From positions 3,952,304 to 4,016,303 of the forward strand of contig CP099847.1 in the NCBI GenBank assembly GCA_030062745.1: DNA of 64,000 nt, in the 5' to 3' direction. Of the stretch, positions 22,901 to 35,403 are shown one piece after another. Every line of letters starts with the position of its first letter. Position 1 is the first letter of the stretch. The notes under the pieces were generated by a model. It worked only from the letters and a program-made list of their open reading frames with translations, made no database searches and was not told where the DNA came from. The position numbers were made by a program, and so were the translations under genes. Source of the DNA: Capitulum mitella. Its lineage: Eukaryota; Arthropoda; Thecostraca; Pollicipedomorpha; Pollicipedidae.

Positions 22901-23843
22901 CAACTTATGCGGTAGTTCCCATCCTCCGTCCAGATACTTGGTGTGTGTTTCCGAATGTCACAACAACATTGCGCAGCAGAAACTAAACATCCTTGTCACT
23001 TTTCGGGTCTTCAGACTAATGCGAAGGCAGATGCTTGCCCCGGTGTCTTTCTGTACTGTCTTTCTGTAGCGTTTTGGGAGTATATGGCTATATTGTTTCA
23101 TTCAATCTGAAAAGTTAAGGGCACGGAAACGTGCCCTTAACTTCATCGAGTGTCCTCTTGCAATGGGTGACATAGATGTGCTGCGTTCTATCATGTCTAT
23201 GTTTTCTCAAATGACAGAACCACTTCCTAAGATCCGAAACTTTTTGTGACATTGCAAAATTTGGCCCTTGCTGCATACTGTTGATGACGCAAAGAAGCTC
23301 AACCTGATTTCTGAAGCATGTTCGATATCATTCCCATACGCTCAACTTCAGGACACATACCAACGATGTCATGAAACTCATACTTATTTTGTGTATTGCA
23401 GATGACGTAGATCGCCGCTGTACGCCGAAGCACGCTTTGTTGCGTTGTATTGCAGTATTAGGAACATAACTGAAAAGAAATGATTTCTGAAAAACAGAGC
23501 CTGAAATATGAAAATGCAGTTATATTGGGCAATTGATATAAAGTAACCTGTCAAATGTCATCTAAACCAAATACCGCCTGATTTCACACCGGCCAGTAAG
23601 ACGACATTTGTTCAATCAAATCTTTCGGCTTCTCCTGTTTCCTTCCATTTACAAGATGTAAGGTTCTGATCGTTACGAGACCCATTGTCCAGTGAAGGGC
23701 AAAATCTCCTCCATCAGGCGAGGGTGACGCCAAGGAAGGACGGCTAGAGCAATAGATGTAGAATGACAAGCTTTCAAGGGCGGCGCTGAAGGAAGATTTG
23801 AGCCGTTCTGACATGATTTGCCATGTGCCAAGACTGCGGACTA
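19963..23843. other. Mostly unique stretch, no gene proven
   Basis: This is the longest stretch without an identified repeat. Overlapping frames at 20799-22304 (100-142 codons) and minus-strand frames at 22462-22151 have no domain I can name. They switch frame often, which fits either decayed coding DNA or chance. A perfect 14-bp hairpin lies at 23112-23143. Confidence 0.4.
23112..23143. other. Perfect 14-bp hairpin with GAAA loop
   Basis: AAGTTAAGGGCACG, loop GAAA, then its exact reverse complement. No poly-T tract follows immediately. The sequence lies in the unassigned stretch and is not part of a recognised element. Confidence 0.9.
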
Positions 23844-24285
23844 AGGGCGTCGATTTCCGTAAATAATTGGGGGGGGGGAGATCTGAAGGTCCGACAACCG
23901 AACCTACCCCAAATGTGGGTTTCTCAATGGATTTAGCTCACTTTATTTTGACCAACGGGCATTGATAAAGTTTTTGTTATCAAATAATTTATGCAACGAA
24001 GTCTATCAATAACATCTATTTGAATTTATCAAGCGAGAAATGCGTTTATCCCCGTGTATATAGATATATCTACATGGAGAGAGGATGAAAGCTGCATTGA
24101 TGCATCGGTTTCTTCTTTATTTTCTGCCTATTTCTTATCTATTGCGGCCGTTCTTTTCGTTATTATTACTGATTTCCCCTTACAGCCAGCAGAAAATATT
24201 GAAGGTGGGCCCGAAGCCTCAATGGGGGGCTCAAGTCAATAATGGGTGGGCCAGGCCCCTCTCAAAAAAATACAAATCGACACCA
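23844..24285 (+). mobile_element. Miniature TIR element, family D copy 1
   Basis: About 440 bp with left end GGGCGTCGATTTCCGTAAAT and right end, reverse-complemented, TGGTGTCGATTTGTATTTTT. It aligns in direct orientation with 59573-59980 through AAATGTGGGTTTCTCA, CTATTGCGGCCGT and CAGAAAATATT blocks. A G10 run follows the left end. The CAGGGGCG-type terminus (clear in copy 2) suggests hAT-like. Confidence 0.7.
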
Positions 24286-24287
24286 TC

Positions 24288-24560
24288 TGCTGCGAACTGC
24301 CTGCGGCGCGCAACGATACTGCGGGAGACAACGTGACTCGGACCTCGGCCCGCCAGAGGGCGGGCCGTTTGATATAGGTGGCAGCACGGTCTACGTCCTG
24401 CCGCCGTTTTCGGGCGCCGGCGGCCGAGTCGCCGTCGGCTGCGCTCTTTGTTCGGCGGGCTGCCCCGGCCGAACGATGCTGGATCCAGGGGCGTCACCAA
24501 TCGGACTGGGCGGCGCCAGGCCGCGCGGCCGTGTATCTGTCTATGAAAGCTTGCAAATTG
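24288..24560. promoter_or_regulatory. Small CpG-dense block
   Basis: About 270 bp with many CpG and CGGCCG/GGCGCC words, directly after element D1. Frames are open on both strands only because stop codons are rare in such composition. Whether it is a promoter island or a GC-rich repeat cannot be told. CAGGGGCGTCACC at 24486 looks like another hAT-type terminus. Confidence 0.35.
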
Positions 24561-24871
24561 CATTTCGCGTCAATCCGTAACGGCTGCTGCCACAGCTCCG
24601 ACATGAAACCTTGTTGCCACCGCGAGTGGATGGTCATTTCCAGAGTTGACCCGCCAACAACCAGTCAGGCTGTCAACCCATGTGCTGCCGAGCGCTGGCA
24701 GGCAGCATGCATTTAGTCAGCTTCAGCGACAGAATTCCAGAGAGTTCCGATCGTTTCCAAAGATGACACTGCTGCACTACTTCACTTTCGATTTTGCACG
24801 TCCGTTGCCAACGTGCGCGAAAGATCGATTGACTAAAGAGGATGGAAAACTGAAACTCGGAACATTGCACT

Positions 24872-25147
24872 CAGGCAAACAGCCAAGGGAGACAGATCAT
24901 GGGGACTCTGCCCTCCTTCATAAGCCAAGCGGTTTACGCTAGATGTTTAGCGATTTCGCAGGAATATTGAGTAATTATCAAATATATCCTACAAGAGCGA
25001 ACATCACATGTTTTTCTTGTGCCTTAAATATGAAATAAGTTACGCAGAAATTGTTGATTTTTTATAAAAATTTCGTCAAACGTCAGTTGCATATGGCGAA
25101 ATCTGACATTTGCCCTCCCCCCGAGGAAAATCCTGGCTATGTGCCTG
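24872..25147 (+). mobile_element. Miniature hAT-like element, family C copy 1
   Basis: This 276-bp element has left end CAGGCAAACAGCCAAGG and right end, reverse-complemented, CAGGCACATAGCCAGG. The flanking octamers ATTGCACT and ACTGCATT match at 6 of 8. It aligns directly with 60661-60950 through AAGCCAAGCGGT-TAC, ACATGTTTT-C-GTGC and GAAAT-TGACATTTGCCC blocks. Confidence 0.7.
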
Positions 25148-25271
25148 ACTGCATTCGGAACATGTTTTGCGGTGGGACACGTCCCGTCCATTATGTGAAA
25201 TTGCCTTTGCCCCTGTGGACACCGCATGGAAAGAAATGCCTCAAAACTGCTCTTTGAGTCGTGGTGGTCTT

Positions 25272-25549
25272 CGGTAGTGTAGCCAGGGTTTTCGTAAAGG
25301 GAAGAGGGTCAAGGCTTAAATAAAAGGCTTAATGCTTACCAAACCATTTTATGGCAAACATGCGCACATTGGCCGTACGAAATAGGAAACCCGGAGATTT
25401 TGAAATAAAAGTGCGTCACTTCTTTAATATTAAAAAAAATGGTGTCTTTCATACACCACTTCTAATAACAGCCAATTTTTGGGAGCCTCGGGCCATAAGT
25501 GGGGGGAGGGGTCAGTTGAACATTCTGACCCCCTCTGACTACGTTTCTG
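25272..25549. mobile_element. Miniature hAT-like element (278 bp)
   Basis: The left end reads CGGTAGTGTAGCCAGGG and the right end, reverse-complemented, reads CAGAAACGTAGTCAGAGG. The flanking octamers GTGGTCTT and GTGGTGTC match at 6 of 8. G-rich blocks (GGGGGGAGGGG) sit inside the right end. Non-coding. Confidence 0.5.
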
Positions 25550-25721
25550 GTGGTGTCTTAACGGTCTTGAACAAAATTTTGTGTTGCGTATTGACAATGT
25601 CTTTTTAGCTTCATGACAAGAGCAAGTTGTCACGATGTGGGAATTTTGGTTGAGCGTCGTGCTCATTCACAGCTACAGAAAAAGAAGGGGACTGTTGTGC
25701 ACGGTTTCAGCATTGGTGCAC

Positions 25722-26047
25722 TGGCAGCGGTCTGTACGCAGCGGTCTGTAGGCGCCGGTCTGTAGACATCGGTCCGTAGGCAGTGGTCCGCAGGCACCGG
25801 TCTGTAGGCATCGGTCTGCAGGCATCAGTCTTTTGACAGCGTTCTGTAGGCATCTGTCTGGAGGCAGAGGTGTGCAAGCAGTGATTTGCAAACGGTGGTC
25901 TGGTAGCGGTCTGCAGCCAGCGGTGAGTAGGTAGCAGTACGTAGGCGGTCATCTGCAAGCAGTGGTTTATAGGCAATGGTCTGTAGGCAGCGGTATGTCA
26001 GTGGTGATCTGCAAGCAGTGATAGGCAGCCAGCGGCCTGTAGCTACC
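25722..26047. repeat. 14-bp minisatellite, about 22 units
   Basis: The unit is GGCAGCGGTCTGTA with substitutions and occasional 3-bp losses. As 14 is not a multiple of three, successive units rotate through all frames. On the minus strand no frame meets a stop, giving three overlapping frames that each encode a 14-residue repeat rich in Leu-Gln-Thr-Asp and Arg-Pro-Leu. I treat these as repeat artefacts. Confidence 0.93.
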
Positions 26048-26049
26048 GG

Positions 26050-28020
26050 GTAATGCAGAGAACGTCTGTAGGTTTGCACATGGAGAGATTCTGCTTTCCG
26101 GACACGAAGAGGAGTATGGTACCGGCTTAAGCTCAGCAAGTTACGCCATTTGTCCTGGCCACTCTGCCAGAGGACCAGTACGCCCTTCTGAATAAGGCAA
26201 ACGACGCATCATTTTCATAGTGTCAAATGTAATGCTGACTAAGCGCGTTGAAGAATTTCCCCAAGTTTATGTATGTGAAAAAGTGATATTTAGTCTTTCA
26301 CAGTACATATTTGATGGTTTGCTCATTAGAAGTGTTTTGCAATAACGGACTGCCGTAAAAAAAAGATGCGAACGGAGAATATAGCGAATCAGGGACTAGT
26401 AAAACGTCTCAGCCATTGGTGTAAACGTTTGCCGCCTATTTGGCAACTCGTATGGGAGAGAAGGCTAGTTTTGCTTCATTCACTAATACATGTGATGTGC
26501 CAAATACTCCGGGAATCATATACCACCTACCGTTGTTCTAAAACCAACACGATTCCAATGAGTCCCTGCCCCTGACGGCCATTGTCACATTAACAATGTC
26601 AATATTTGTAATTCCCGGCCAAAAACACCAATCGAAGACTAACCTTTAACCCCTCGGGGTTCCTCTCGGTCGCGTCCTTTGTCATTTCCATTCCCATTCT
26701 CTTCCGCCGCCTTTTGGGTGACGAGGTCTCTGGTTTGCGCCCGAGGCCAAAAAGCCCGGAGTAGTGATCCTCGTCAGAAGACCAATCAGTGCCAGTCAGA
26801 CCAGTCAATGTGTTGACACACGTCCAGGCACTATTTTAACTCACCGACGCTTTTGACATGTGATTTTATGCTGAATTCAGTCAACTGACACTCAGATGCG
26901 CGGCGTTTCGCCCAGGCAAGAAAATTTATGTCCTATTGCTTTTCTAGAGCCTGTAAGCAAGATACATGAGAGGGACAAAAGTCAGCTCATGACCTGACAT
27001 CATCCTGAAAGTTTTCGGCCAGTCTCGAATTTTCTCTTGCTACATGCCATCTCGCTTCTGAAAGATACTGTTAATTGACAGTAGTACAGCGTTTGGTCAT
27101 GACAGCCATTCTTTTCCATAGTTGCAAGTCCTAAGTAGTCGTAATAAATTTACAAATTGCTCTCTTCCCTTGAGGCGTGACATTATCACTAGTCCTTATC
27201 ACTAGTTCTAGGACCAAGCGGGATCATGTTTGGAAGCAGATTTGTGCCCGATCCCAGCAGAATCAGATCCGAATCCGGAGTCGCTTTCATTTGGACCGGA
27301 ATTTGATTCGGAATTGATTCAGCTGGAAGTTGTGTTGAGTCGGACTTGGAATTAATTCAGCTAGCCTGCGGAAACACTGAAATCGGAAACGAACCCAAAG
27401 GCAAAACGTCTGATTCAGTTTCTTATCGCATTTTAACCTACCACTGTTTTGGTATTTTTTTAATATACATAACCACTTCCAGTTATCCATGTCTGTGCAC
27501 TAAAGACCTCACTTTGATAGAAATTTTGAACAGCTTAATGTCTAATGGTCTGTTTGTTACTGGTGGCGTAGGTTGGGCATCACCTGTTAGGTAGGGAGGT
27601 AGGTAACTGGGGATGACGCAGTGTTCCGAGACAAAGAACAATTAACAACAGGTCAAAGAATCTCCCACTCAAGGCAAGAAACACAAGGATGGAAAGGATA
27701 CACAAATATCCCTGCTGCACCAGCTTCTTGGGGATCTAGGTTATCAGTTGCTATAGATTTCAGGTCTGTCTCAAGAGCGCCAGAACTATACACCGTAGTG
27801 TTGAAACGACGAGCTAATATTGATGTATTTCATACGTCATACCTAGTTTCTTAGTTCGATTTCTTAAAAAAAACTGGGTGTTATTAAAGAACATGAATTT
27901 ATTTTTGCTTATGAAAACAATCTGTATTCAAAGATCTACTGTTGCTGCCGGCTGCCAATGCCATTTATGCATACAAACAAATTCACGTAGGCACGAACCG
28001 TTGACGCTTGCCCTCTTTCT
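26050..28020. other. Unassigned sequence
   Basis: No gene recognised. CTTTAACCCCTCGGGG at about 26644 looks like one end of a TTAA element without a visible partner. The 27230-27370 stretch has repeated GGAATTNATTC words, resembling 29225-29290 and the repeat pair near 35.5 and 37 kb. Confidence 0.4.
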
Positions 28021-28022
28021 TT

Positions 28023-28394
28023 GGGTGCGTTTGGACAAGAATAATTTTGGGTAATTATCCAGAATCGTGTGAAATTCTCCGGAATCCCGTTCGGCACCAC
28101 TAACACAGATAATTATCAGGAAAAATTTCGTGTTGCATATATATATATACACAATATATAAATATCAGGGCTGAGGGAGAATATCAGGGACTTTGCAGAG
28201 CATGGTCGAGACAGAGAATCTTTTGTCGCCGTACATAACAATGACTCTTGGCTACGGCGCGGCTGTCCATGACACACATAATACGAAACCGGAGGATAAT
28301 TGCCGACGCTCGTAAACGCAACGGGAGACCTTTGTGGATAATTATCGGACGGAGAATTATTGGTTAGATTATTTGCCCTCTGCCGAACGCGCCC
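28023..28394. mobile_element. Tourist/Harbinger-like miniature TIR element
   Basis: The left end reads GGGTGCGTTTGGACAAGA and the right end, reverse-complemented, GGGCGCGTTCGGCAGAGG. The inverted similarity continues inward into ATAAT-rich and GGTAATTATCC-like sequence. Flanking triplets are TTT and TTA, near the TTA/TAA duplication of PIF/Harbinger miniature elements. At 372 bp it has no coding capacity. Length and termini are convincing; the superfamily is inferred. Confidence 0.65.
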
Positions 28395-31300
28395 TTAGCT
28401 TCGATCTGTCCTGGAAAACCTTGGTTGGCTGAAGTTTTGGTTCTGCCTGGAACTATATTTATCTTCCAGACACTCCGGATCCTTATCCCTCTCACACTCC
28501 CTTTCCGTGGGCAAATCCGGCGCAGAGCTATCCGTGGTTGCTATTTCACCGAGGTGGAGAAGTCCACTACAGGTACCGCCCTCTGATGGGGGAAACGTCG
28601 CCGATTTCAAGATCCAACATGAACCGACATATGACGGTAGTTTCCTTTTAGATTTAACGGAATATTTTTTCACAGCTGGATTTCGGACGGAAGCCTTTGC
28701 TAAACATACATTGCTAAACAAAGAAATTGCATTCTGTTAAACCGACAACTGAATAATTTCGCACGTGCCATAAATCCAATAATGCCAACGTTGATTTCAG
28801 TTGTTTATTTTCTCACTGCACGCCATCAAAAAATAAATGTTTGAAAGCTTTAAAATCTGTTGTAGGAAGCAGTAATATTCATGGCAGAACACAATTCAGA
28901 GGAACAATATAGAACTGTGTATGATAATATAAATATAGGCTACATGCCACATTCAAAAAGAATAACATGATAAGTCACAAAATATGCCATGAAACATTCA
29001 TTGCTGCCCGGAGAACTGTCATTTTGCACCCATTTTCACCAATATTTTACCACTGGAGATGTGTGGCAGAACGTGTGGTTATCATTATGTGATGTACCTA
29101 GCTAATGCCTAAGGGGAGGAGTTGCAATTGCGATATCATGTATGTGTTATACATATATATGACTCATTATCTTTTGCATCGGTATGCATAAACAAATGGT
29201 TGCATAGCTTTTGTAGTATTCGTTGGAATCAGATTCGGATTCAGAGGCATGTGAGCAATGGCATGGTACTGGAATCGATTGCGCTCAAGCGCGATCAAAC
29301 ACCAGTCTGTTTGGAAGCGGTACACGGTTACTGATCAGTTCATTCGTTCATTCGGTACATTCGGTTCATTCGTTTTCAACATCCCCAGTGTTCTGAGCGT
29401 AGCTACCATGTTCCAGCTATCCAGTGCTCGGAATATGGAAAATGTAAATGTGCGGTAGTTTTCTTTTTCCCCTTTTGTATGAGAACGGTTCCAGTAATCG
29501 TCTGACCAGCGTCCACCAAAACCCTGTGACTAAGTACTGCTCGAGTCTGTCCCACGCGGCTTATTTGAGCATTGGCCAGTTTTATCCGTCCAGCTCAGAC
29601 GCCCTTGCCCCTGGATTTGGGAGCAGTTTATGCCAAGTGGTGGACGCTTACGGCAAACATGTTCTGCTCATGTTCCGTTAAGAATTCACTCATTTTCATG
29701 GGGCGAGGGTGCTGTCGTAGTACCACTGGGAGGTCTACTTGCCATCCTGCAGTCGAGTGAATAAGAAGCCATTATGGGGCAATCCTGGCGTGTGGTTTAA
29801 TGATGGGCTTAGTGAAGGCTTCGTAACGCCGTGTGGACCACCTCGGTCTGATCGCTCGGGTAGTTTAGTTAATATGTGTCTGGTCCCCAGGCGATATCCA
29901 TTCGTTCATCACAGCTTCCCGTTCTGGCACGCCCTCTGAGAGACTTGTCACTTTGATCATGCTCATATTTGGGCAAATGTCAGCTGGATCAATGTGCCAG
30001 GTAATGAGCTCCAGCAGAATTTCGGAGACTTTCTGACGCCTTTGCGAACGAAGATGCGTCAGGGCATAAGCTGCTAAATTCCTTGTTGTCGAGCGTCACG
30101 CTTACTCGAGACTCCCTGAGATCGAGACCGAGATCGAATAATGTTCATTCTCTGATCCCGGGCACCAACGCCGAAATGGTCGAAAACGAGGCTGCCGTAC
30201 TAATCGAGCCGACTACTGCGAAGGCAAAATGACCTTTGTACGCAGGTTAAAAAAAAAAACATTGCGGAGATGACAGAGTTGTGTTCTGGTCTGTAACACA
30301 GCACACGACAGAGAGGCTTCCATAAGAGAGCATCGTTACTGAGTTTTCGAAGGTCTGCTTTGGAGGCGGCAACGATAGTGAAAACGATGGCGATATGGTT
30401 TGACTGAACGAGTGCACGTGACACAAGGACGCAGACCGGCGAACCGAATAATCCACGCGAGCGGGCGGACTCAACGGAAATATCACGGTACGGCCTCGCG
30501 CACCGTGTCTCCGTGAGGGCATTTTCGTTAGATGCCTCGGGGTGGCAGTGAACGGCACTGCGGAGGTGTGCTCAGATGGTGGTCTCACAGAGACTGAACA
30601 CTCACGATGGCCACTGACAGGACACTTACAGAGAGGTCTTCGCGGAGGAATTTCGCTTAAGATGCCCTGTGCTGTATGTCGCGGTCGAGAGGCAAAGCAC
30701 AGCTAGGTCCGACAACGGATACATTCAAGAAGAACCCCTTCTGCAAGAATACCTTCAATGGGAGCTTCTGTGGGGTATGGCGCGACAATAAACACTTTTT
30801 ACCAACGTTACTTATTACAGTACGCGAAAAGATGGATTATTACAGTACCCTGAAAACGCAGGGAGCATTTTGTTTAACCTATGGTTTTCCCGTCATGATT
30901 TCTGAACAACAACGTTTCTGAACAACAGCTTTTTCAGCAATTTCAGGACAACAACGTTGCTCCAATTTTCAACAATGCTTAATGAATTGCAAATTTCCCT
31001 ATGGCAAAACGTGGCTGACCAGTGACCAAGTCACAATAGGCCAACAGACGCAATGGACCCTCCTAATTTCGCTATCCGAATTAGGCCTCATCAAATACCC
31101 TGCCTCTTTTCTATGCGAGCACACCTAGTGTTACCGCTAGGAATAACAGTGCTATTCATTTCCAGTTTCTGAACAGTTTGTACTGTTTAAGATGTTTTTT
31201 TTTATGTTTGGTTGCACAGATGAAAAAGACCCTTTTCTTCGAGGAAAGTAAATCCAATAAATATAAGCAGGGGTGAGGGAACTCCCCTTCAGCAAGGGGG

Positions 31301-33429
31301 GGGGGCAGGTACAAAAAAGCTTTTCTGTTCAGCTCTTTCCGATCAACGGTCATAGGGTCAATGTTAAATTTCAAAAAGTTGGGGACGGCCTACAAAAGTG
31401 CTATCGTGCGTGCTATCCCCCCCCCACGCCATTTCCCACGTCCTTGAAAATAAGGCTTGTTCGTCTCATGTGCACCTGCCGGATTGATGGTCGTGGAAAA
31501 GTACTCTTCAGCTTGAGAATCATGAGGTATGAGGTACACTGAATGTTATGACTTTGCACCGGTTTGTCATTTCATTCCTTGTCAATGGTCACAGGAGCGG
31601 ATGATACCACAAGAAATACACAACTCAAGGGGTTAGACCTTTTGTCTCGTTTGATCTGAATGTCTTGGTGTAGACTTGATCTGTGTTCCATACACATTTG
31701 CAGAGTGTTTCTGCCAGAACAGTCATATTCATGTGAAAGAGCGTGACTCCAGCTAATACAAAGAAACGACATTTTGCTTCATTTTTATCTTTGTCTGAAA
31801 AAGTCGAATTTGGCCTCAAGCATCCCTTTGCTGCGTTGTATTGCCTAATCCGGCTTTCTCTTTAGCTCCAGCCTGTTTTGGAACCATATGCAAGGACTCT
31901 AGTATTACTTTTTCACCAAAAATGTTCATATTTATAACTTGATCTAATGTTCCCATCTGACCTAACTTTTGACCTAATTGGAGAAATTATGTGTGCTGTC
32001 TTCAAGTTTCGCTAACACCTTTCCAGTTTCATTTTTCCCGGACACTTGTTTTCGAAACTCTCATGACCTTCCTTCCGGTCCTGTAAATGTGAGTCCGGAG
32101 GCCGGATCGACAAGGGTTACACAGCAAACGTGCTTCTAGAAATTCTTGTGTACTGTCATCCATTTGCATGGATTTGACCTTATCTGTGACATTCAGCGTT
32201 GGCTTTGAGGTCAGTAACTGGGCATTTTCTGAGGCCGACAGGTGACGGGCTGTCAGTTATCGTTTGAATCGCGGGGATCTGTCTAATGCATTGTAGGCGG
32301 GATAGCGAAATAGTGCTGCCAGTGGCAGGAAAGCGACGGAACACCTCGGTAAATGCATGGCTTGTCTCTGAGCAAGGTCTGTCATAACAGGGCAATTTGA
32401 AAGGCAGGTCAAGAGAAAGACCTTTCTAGCCAGGTGCCCTTTGGCATGAAAAGGTTACCTTTGACCAGCCGCTATGCAAAGCATGGTCGATACAATCACC
32501 AATAATGAATTTCGTACCATGCCGTTATTCTTTGTCACTCAACGAGGTCCAAGTTGACGACGGAAGAATTAGCGTAGTCACAAAAAAGCGGTCGCAAGTT
32601 GGGCATTGTCGGGACCAGCGATGTTGGTCAAACACATGTTTTTTGGACAAACTGTTCAATACATGTTATACTTTGACACCTTTTGGTGCCCCATCTTAGC
32701 AACCAGAAGGTCGTTCCATGGACCATGGATGAAGTTTCCCATTTCATACCACCTCAAAACTAGAGAGTTGTGTCCCTCCCCTCTACGTTGTCTTGCTCAT
32801 AATTCAGCGAAAATGGTAACATTTTTGTTACACCTTCGTAGCAGTTTAGAAGACAGCATTATTGGATCTCAACCTGGTAACCGATTCTCGTTTCCACTTC
32901 TTCCATTCCTGTAACATAATAGTCATATTCCATGACTACAGTATCCATTCTGCTCTATCCCCTACTGATTCCACTTCTTGTTTTCGTCGCGGTGGTATGT
33001 AAAAGCCTCGATGTCCGGCGCATGTACCTCTATGTACATAAATAAAGAGTAGTATAGACCGGACAGTTTATGGCACAGCGCAAAATTGTGCTGGAACCGA
33101 GCCGTGACATTAACATTCCTTGAATCGAGGTGTATATAAGCACAGCTCTAACAGGCAAACCGTTCAAGAAAAATCATGAGCACATTACGCTTAAAAAAAA
33201 ACAGTTGTTTCCGCAAAACGTTCAATGGTGCCTGCAAACGTCGCACATTGGAACAGCCGGGTTGGAGTTCCGCTCTTCAGTTTCGCTGCTGTGGCAACTG
33301 AGGGGCGTGTGCCAGGCCAGAGGTTTGAGGCGCGTCGCTCCCCGTCCCGTCCGCCTCAGGTGGCGTCATCGCCGAGCTGAGCGCGCTGTGGGGAAAACCG
33401 CTGTCCGGCTCCGGAGAAGAAGCTCAGGC
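28395..33429. other. Long unassigned stretch
   Basis: No complete gene. A 77-codon plus frame at 28507-28740 and others at 29.1-29.9 and 30.2-30.6 kb lack motifs. G10 (about 31297) and C8 runs bracket 31.29-31.43 kb and may mark another miniature element. TGTATATAAGCACAGC at 33130-33145 is a good TATA-box match followed by a short leader, but no gene is recognisable after it, only the 44-bp minisatellite. Confidence 0.4.
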
Positions 33430-33870
33430 TATGGTGGATGCTGTCATCCGGGTCCAGAGGACACTACTCAGGTTGTGCAAACGCTGCTCAGGCTGAGGTG
33501 TTAATGGTGTTGTGATGTTGCGTAATGGTGTTAACATATGTAACATCAGGATACTGCTGAACAGATCCGGAGAACGCTGCTCAGGCTGTGGTGGATGCTG
33601 TCGTCCAGGTCCAGAGAACGCTGCTCAGGCTGTGGTGGATTCTGCTGAGCAGGTCCTCGAAACACTGCTCAGGCTGTGCAGGATACTGCCGTCCAGGTCC
33701 GGAGGACGCTGCTCAGGCTGTGCTGGATACCGCTGTCTCCTGCTCCGGTGAGCGCCGCCCAAACTGCGGTGGATACCGCTGACCGACTCTGGAGGACGCC
33801 GCCCCGGGTGTGGCGGACATTGTCGACCGGCTCCGGTGAACGCTGCCCCGACTGCGGCGCACGTCTTGGT
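33430..33870. repeat. 44-bp minisatellite, about 8-9 units
   Basis: Units of the form AACGCTGCTCAGGCTGTGGT plus GGATGCTGTCGTCCAGGTCC plus AGAG start at 33573, 33617, 33661 and 33705 (exact 44-bp steps). Later units lengthen and become GC-richer (GACGCCGCCCC-type). All frames on both strands are open through it for the usual non-triplet-period reason. Confidence 0.92.
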
Positions 33871-34659
33871 GTGGGGTAACTGAGTCGGCAAAGGGCTCTG
33901 ATAGCGTGCCTGCATTCTGCGCAAGGAGGCGGCGCCAGAGGTTCAGTGGAATGCATGGGCGGATCCAGATGGGACATGCGATAGGCAATACCGTGGGCGG
34001 AGGCTTTAAGAAATTATTGACGTTCCCTGGCACGCTGTAACACAGCCGTATCAAGACTCACTCACATATCAACTGAATACAACAGTTATCTTTGAACCAT
34101 TTTCTGTAAACATGTAATTGAAAACGAGAAGTGAAATCAATGGGGGAGGAAAAGAACAGAACGGATCATGTGGGTGAAGAATATTATTTTGTTATTGGAG
34201 TGGATGCTTAAACTTAGTCGCCGTTTCCTTTTGGACTTTCTTAGTACAAAAGGAAATGTCACTAATAGAGTTTTCATTATCTGTTTGGGTTTGCAATGTC
34301 TAGAAGCTTCAGAAAATATCATTTATGAAAACTGCATTTTGTGGTTATCCACCGATCTGACCCAATACGGGCCTGCGAAAGAAAGCGAACGCAGGCGTTT
34401 TTGGTAAGCTTTGAACCTCCGTAAATGTAGAAATTTGAGACGTAATATTTACGTAAGATTCTATGACTACAGGCTACAACGCGCTGCCTCAGTTCACGAC
34501 ACGTGTCAAGACGGAACATCCCCTTCAAAGCTCAGTTATGTATACCTTGGGATCCGATTTTATGGATCCGAGATCGATTTTTTGGATCCGATTTTCTGGG
34601 ATCCGAGACCGAAATCGGTCAGTGGTCGTTCCGAACGGCCAGATCGCGTCCTGAATATG

Positions 34660-34868
34660 GCCACATTGTCGAACACGGAAATAAGATCGCGTTCTGGATA
34701 TGGCCAAAGTGCCAGACACCTCAGTAAGAAGAATGGTAGGTCTTTGGTCAAAAGAAAGCGACTACGAAGCGTTCCGGCAATTTTTCTATTCCCGAACACC
34801 GACCATATCACTTCGTCTTCGTGGCTCATAGCAAAACGATCACGACGCGTTGGGGCAGATCGGTGTTA
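34660..34868 (+). repeat. Dispersed repeat F, copy 1
   Basis: The part from GGATATGGCCAAA (34696) through TTTGGTCAAAAGAAAGCGAC and CCGAACACCGAC to a GACGCGTTGGGGCAGATCG end matches the reverse complement of 37317-37530. Just before it, GATCCGA-TTTT words recur three times (34549-34605). No TIR or duplication was found; the class is unknown. Confidence 0.65.
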
Positions 34869-35276
34869 GCGAGAACACATTCTGGACTATTTTAAGCAAG
34901 TAAATGGTACAATGACTGAGGCCCGATTGATGCAAAATTATACTTGCCACTCGTGGACGACTTTTGTATTCCTCTCATTAGTTAACTGACATTTCAGTTT
35001 ACTTTATGAATAGCAATCCTTTCCTTCTGGCAAAAAGCATTTTGAGCACACATTCGTTCGAATAGAATCGTCCAATGCACAATGCATATTCTGCATTTAC
35101 TGGCTCATATTTTTTTCCGAGTCACTCCAGATGGGTGTCGCACATGCATGTGTGAGGAAACACCTGTTGAAAGGTGGCTCCTTTAGTCAAAACTCTGTTT
35201 GCATGCAACAGCTAGGTATTATATCTACCTGTACCTAAAGATTATCATGTCAAACGGAATGCGTGGCGTAGATGAC

Positions 35277-35403
35277 CATGGGCGTAGGATCGGGGGCCAT
35301 GTCCCCCCCCCTACTATTTGGTAAATATAAGATTAGCCTGATAGGAAAAACGTCTTCCCCTCCCCCCCCCCACGTGCTTTTTCTCAATGTCCCTACGCTC
35401 CTG
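35277..35403. mobile_element. Miniature hAT-like element (127 bp)
   Basis: The left end reads CATGGGCGTAGGATCGGGGG and the right end, reverse-complemented, CAGGAGCGTAGGGAC. The flanking octamers TAGATGAC and AAGCTAAC match at 5 of 8. C-runs lie inside both ends, so both strands have a poly-G block next to a terminus. Confidence 0.5.

Noticed and set aside
25722..26047. CRISPR-like array because of regular short repeats
   Set aside because: Units are contiguous with no spacers and the context is an animal genome; it is a minisatellite.
30247..30588. 113-codon minus frame considered as a small secreted or membrane protein
   Set aside because: No signal peptide, domain or context support; it ends in a poly-A-derived Phe run.
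33130..33145. TATA-box promoter (TGTATATAAGCACAGC)
   Set aside because: Good match but nothing gene-like follows; one such match is expected by chance in this AT content.
33625..34054. Minus-strand repeat-like proteins of about 100 residues
   Set aside because: They come from the 44-bp minisatellite rotating through frames.
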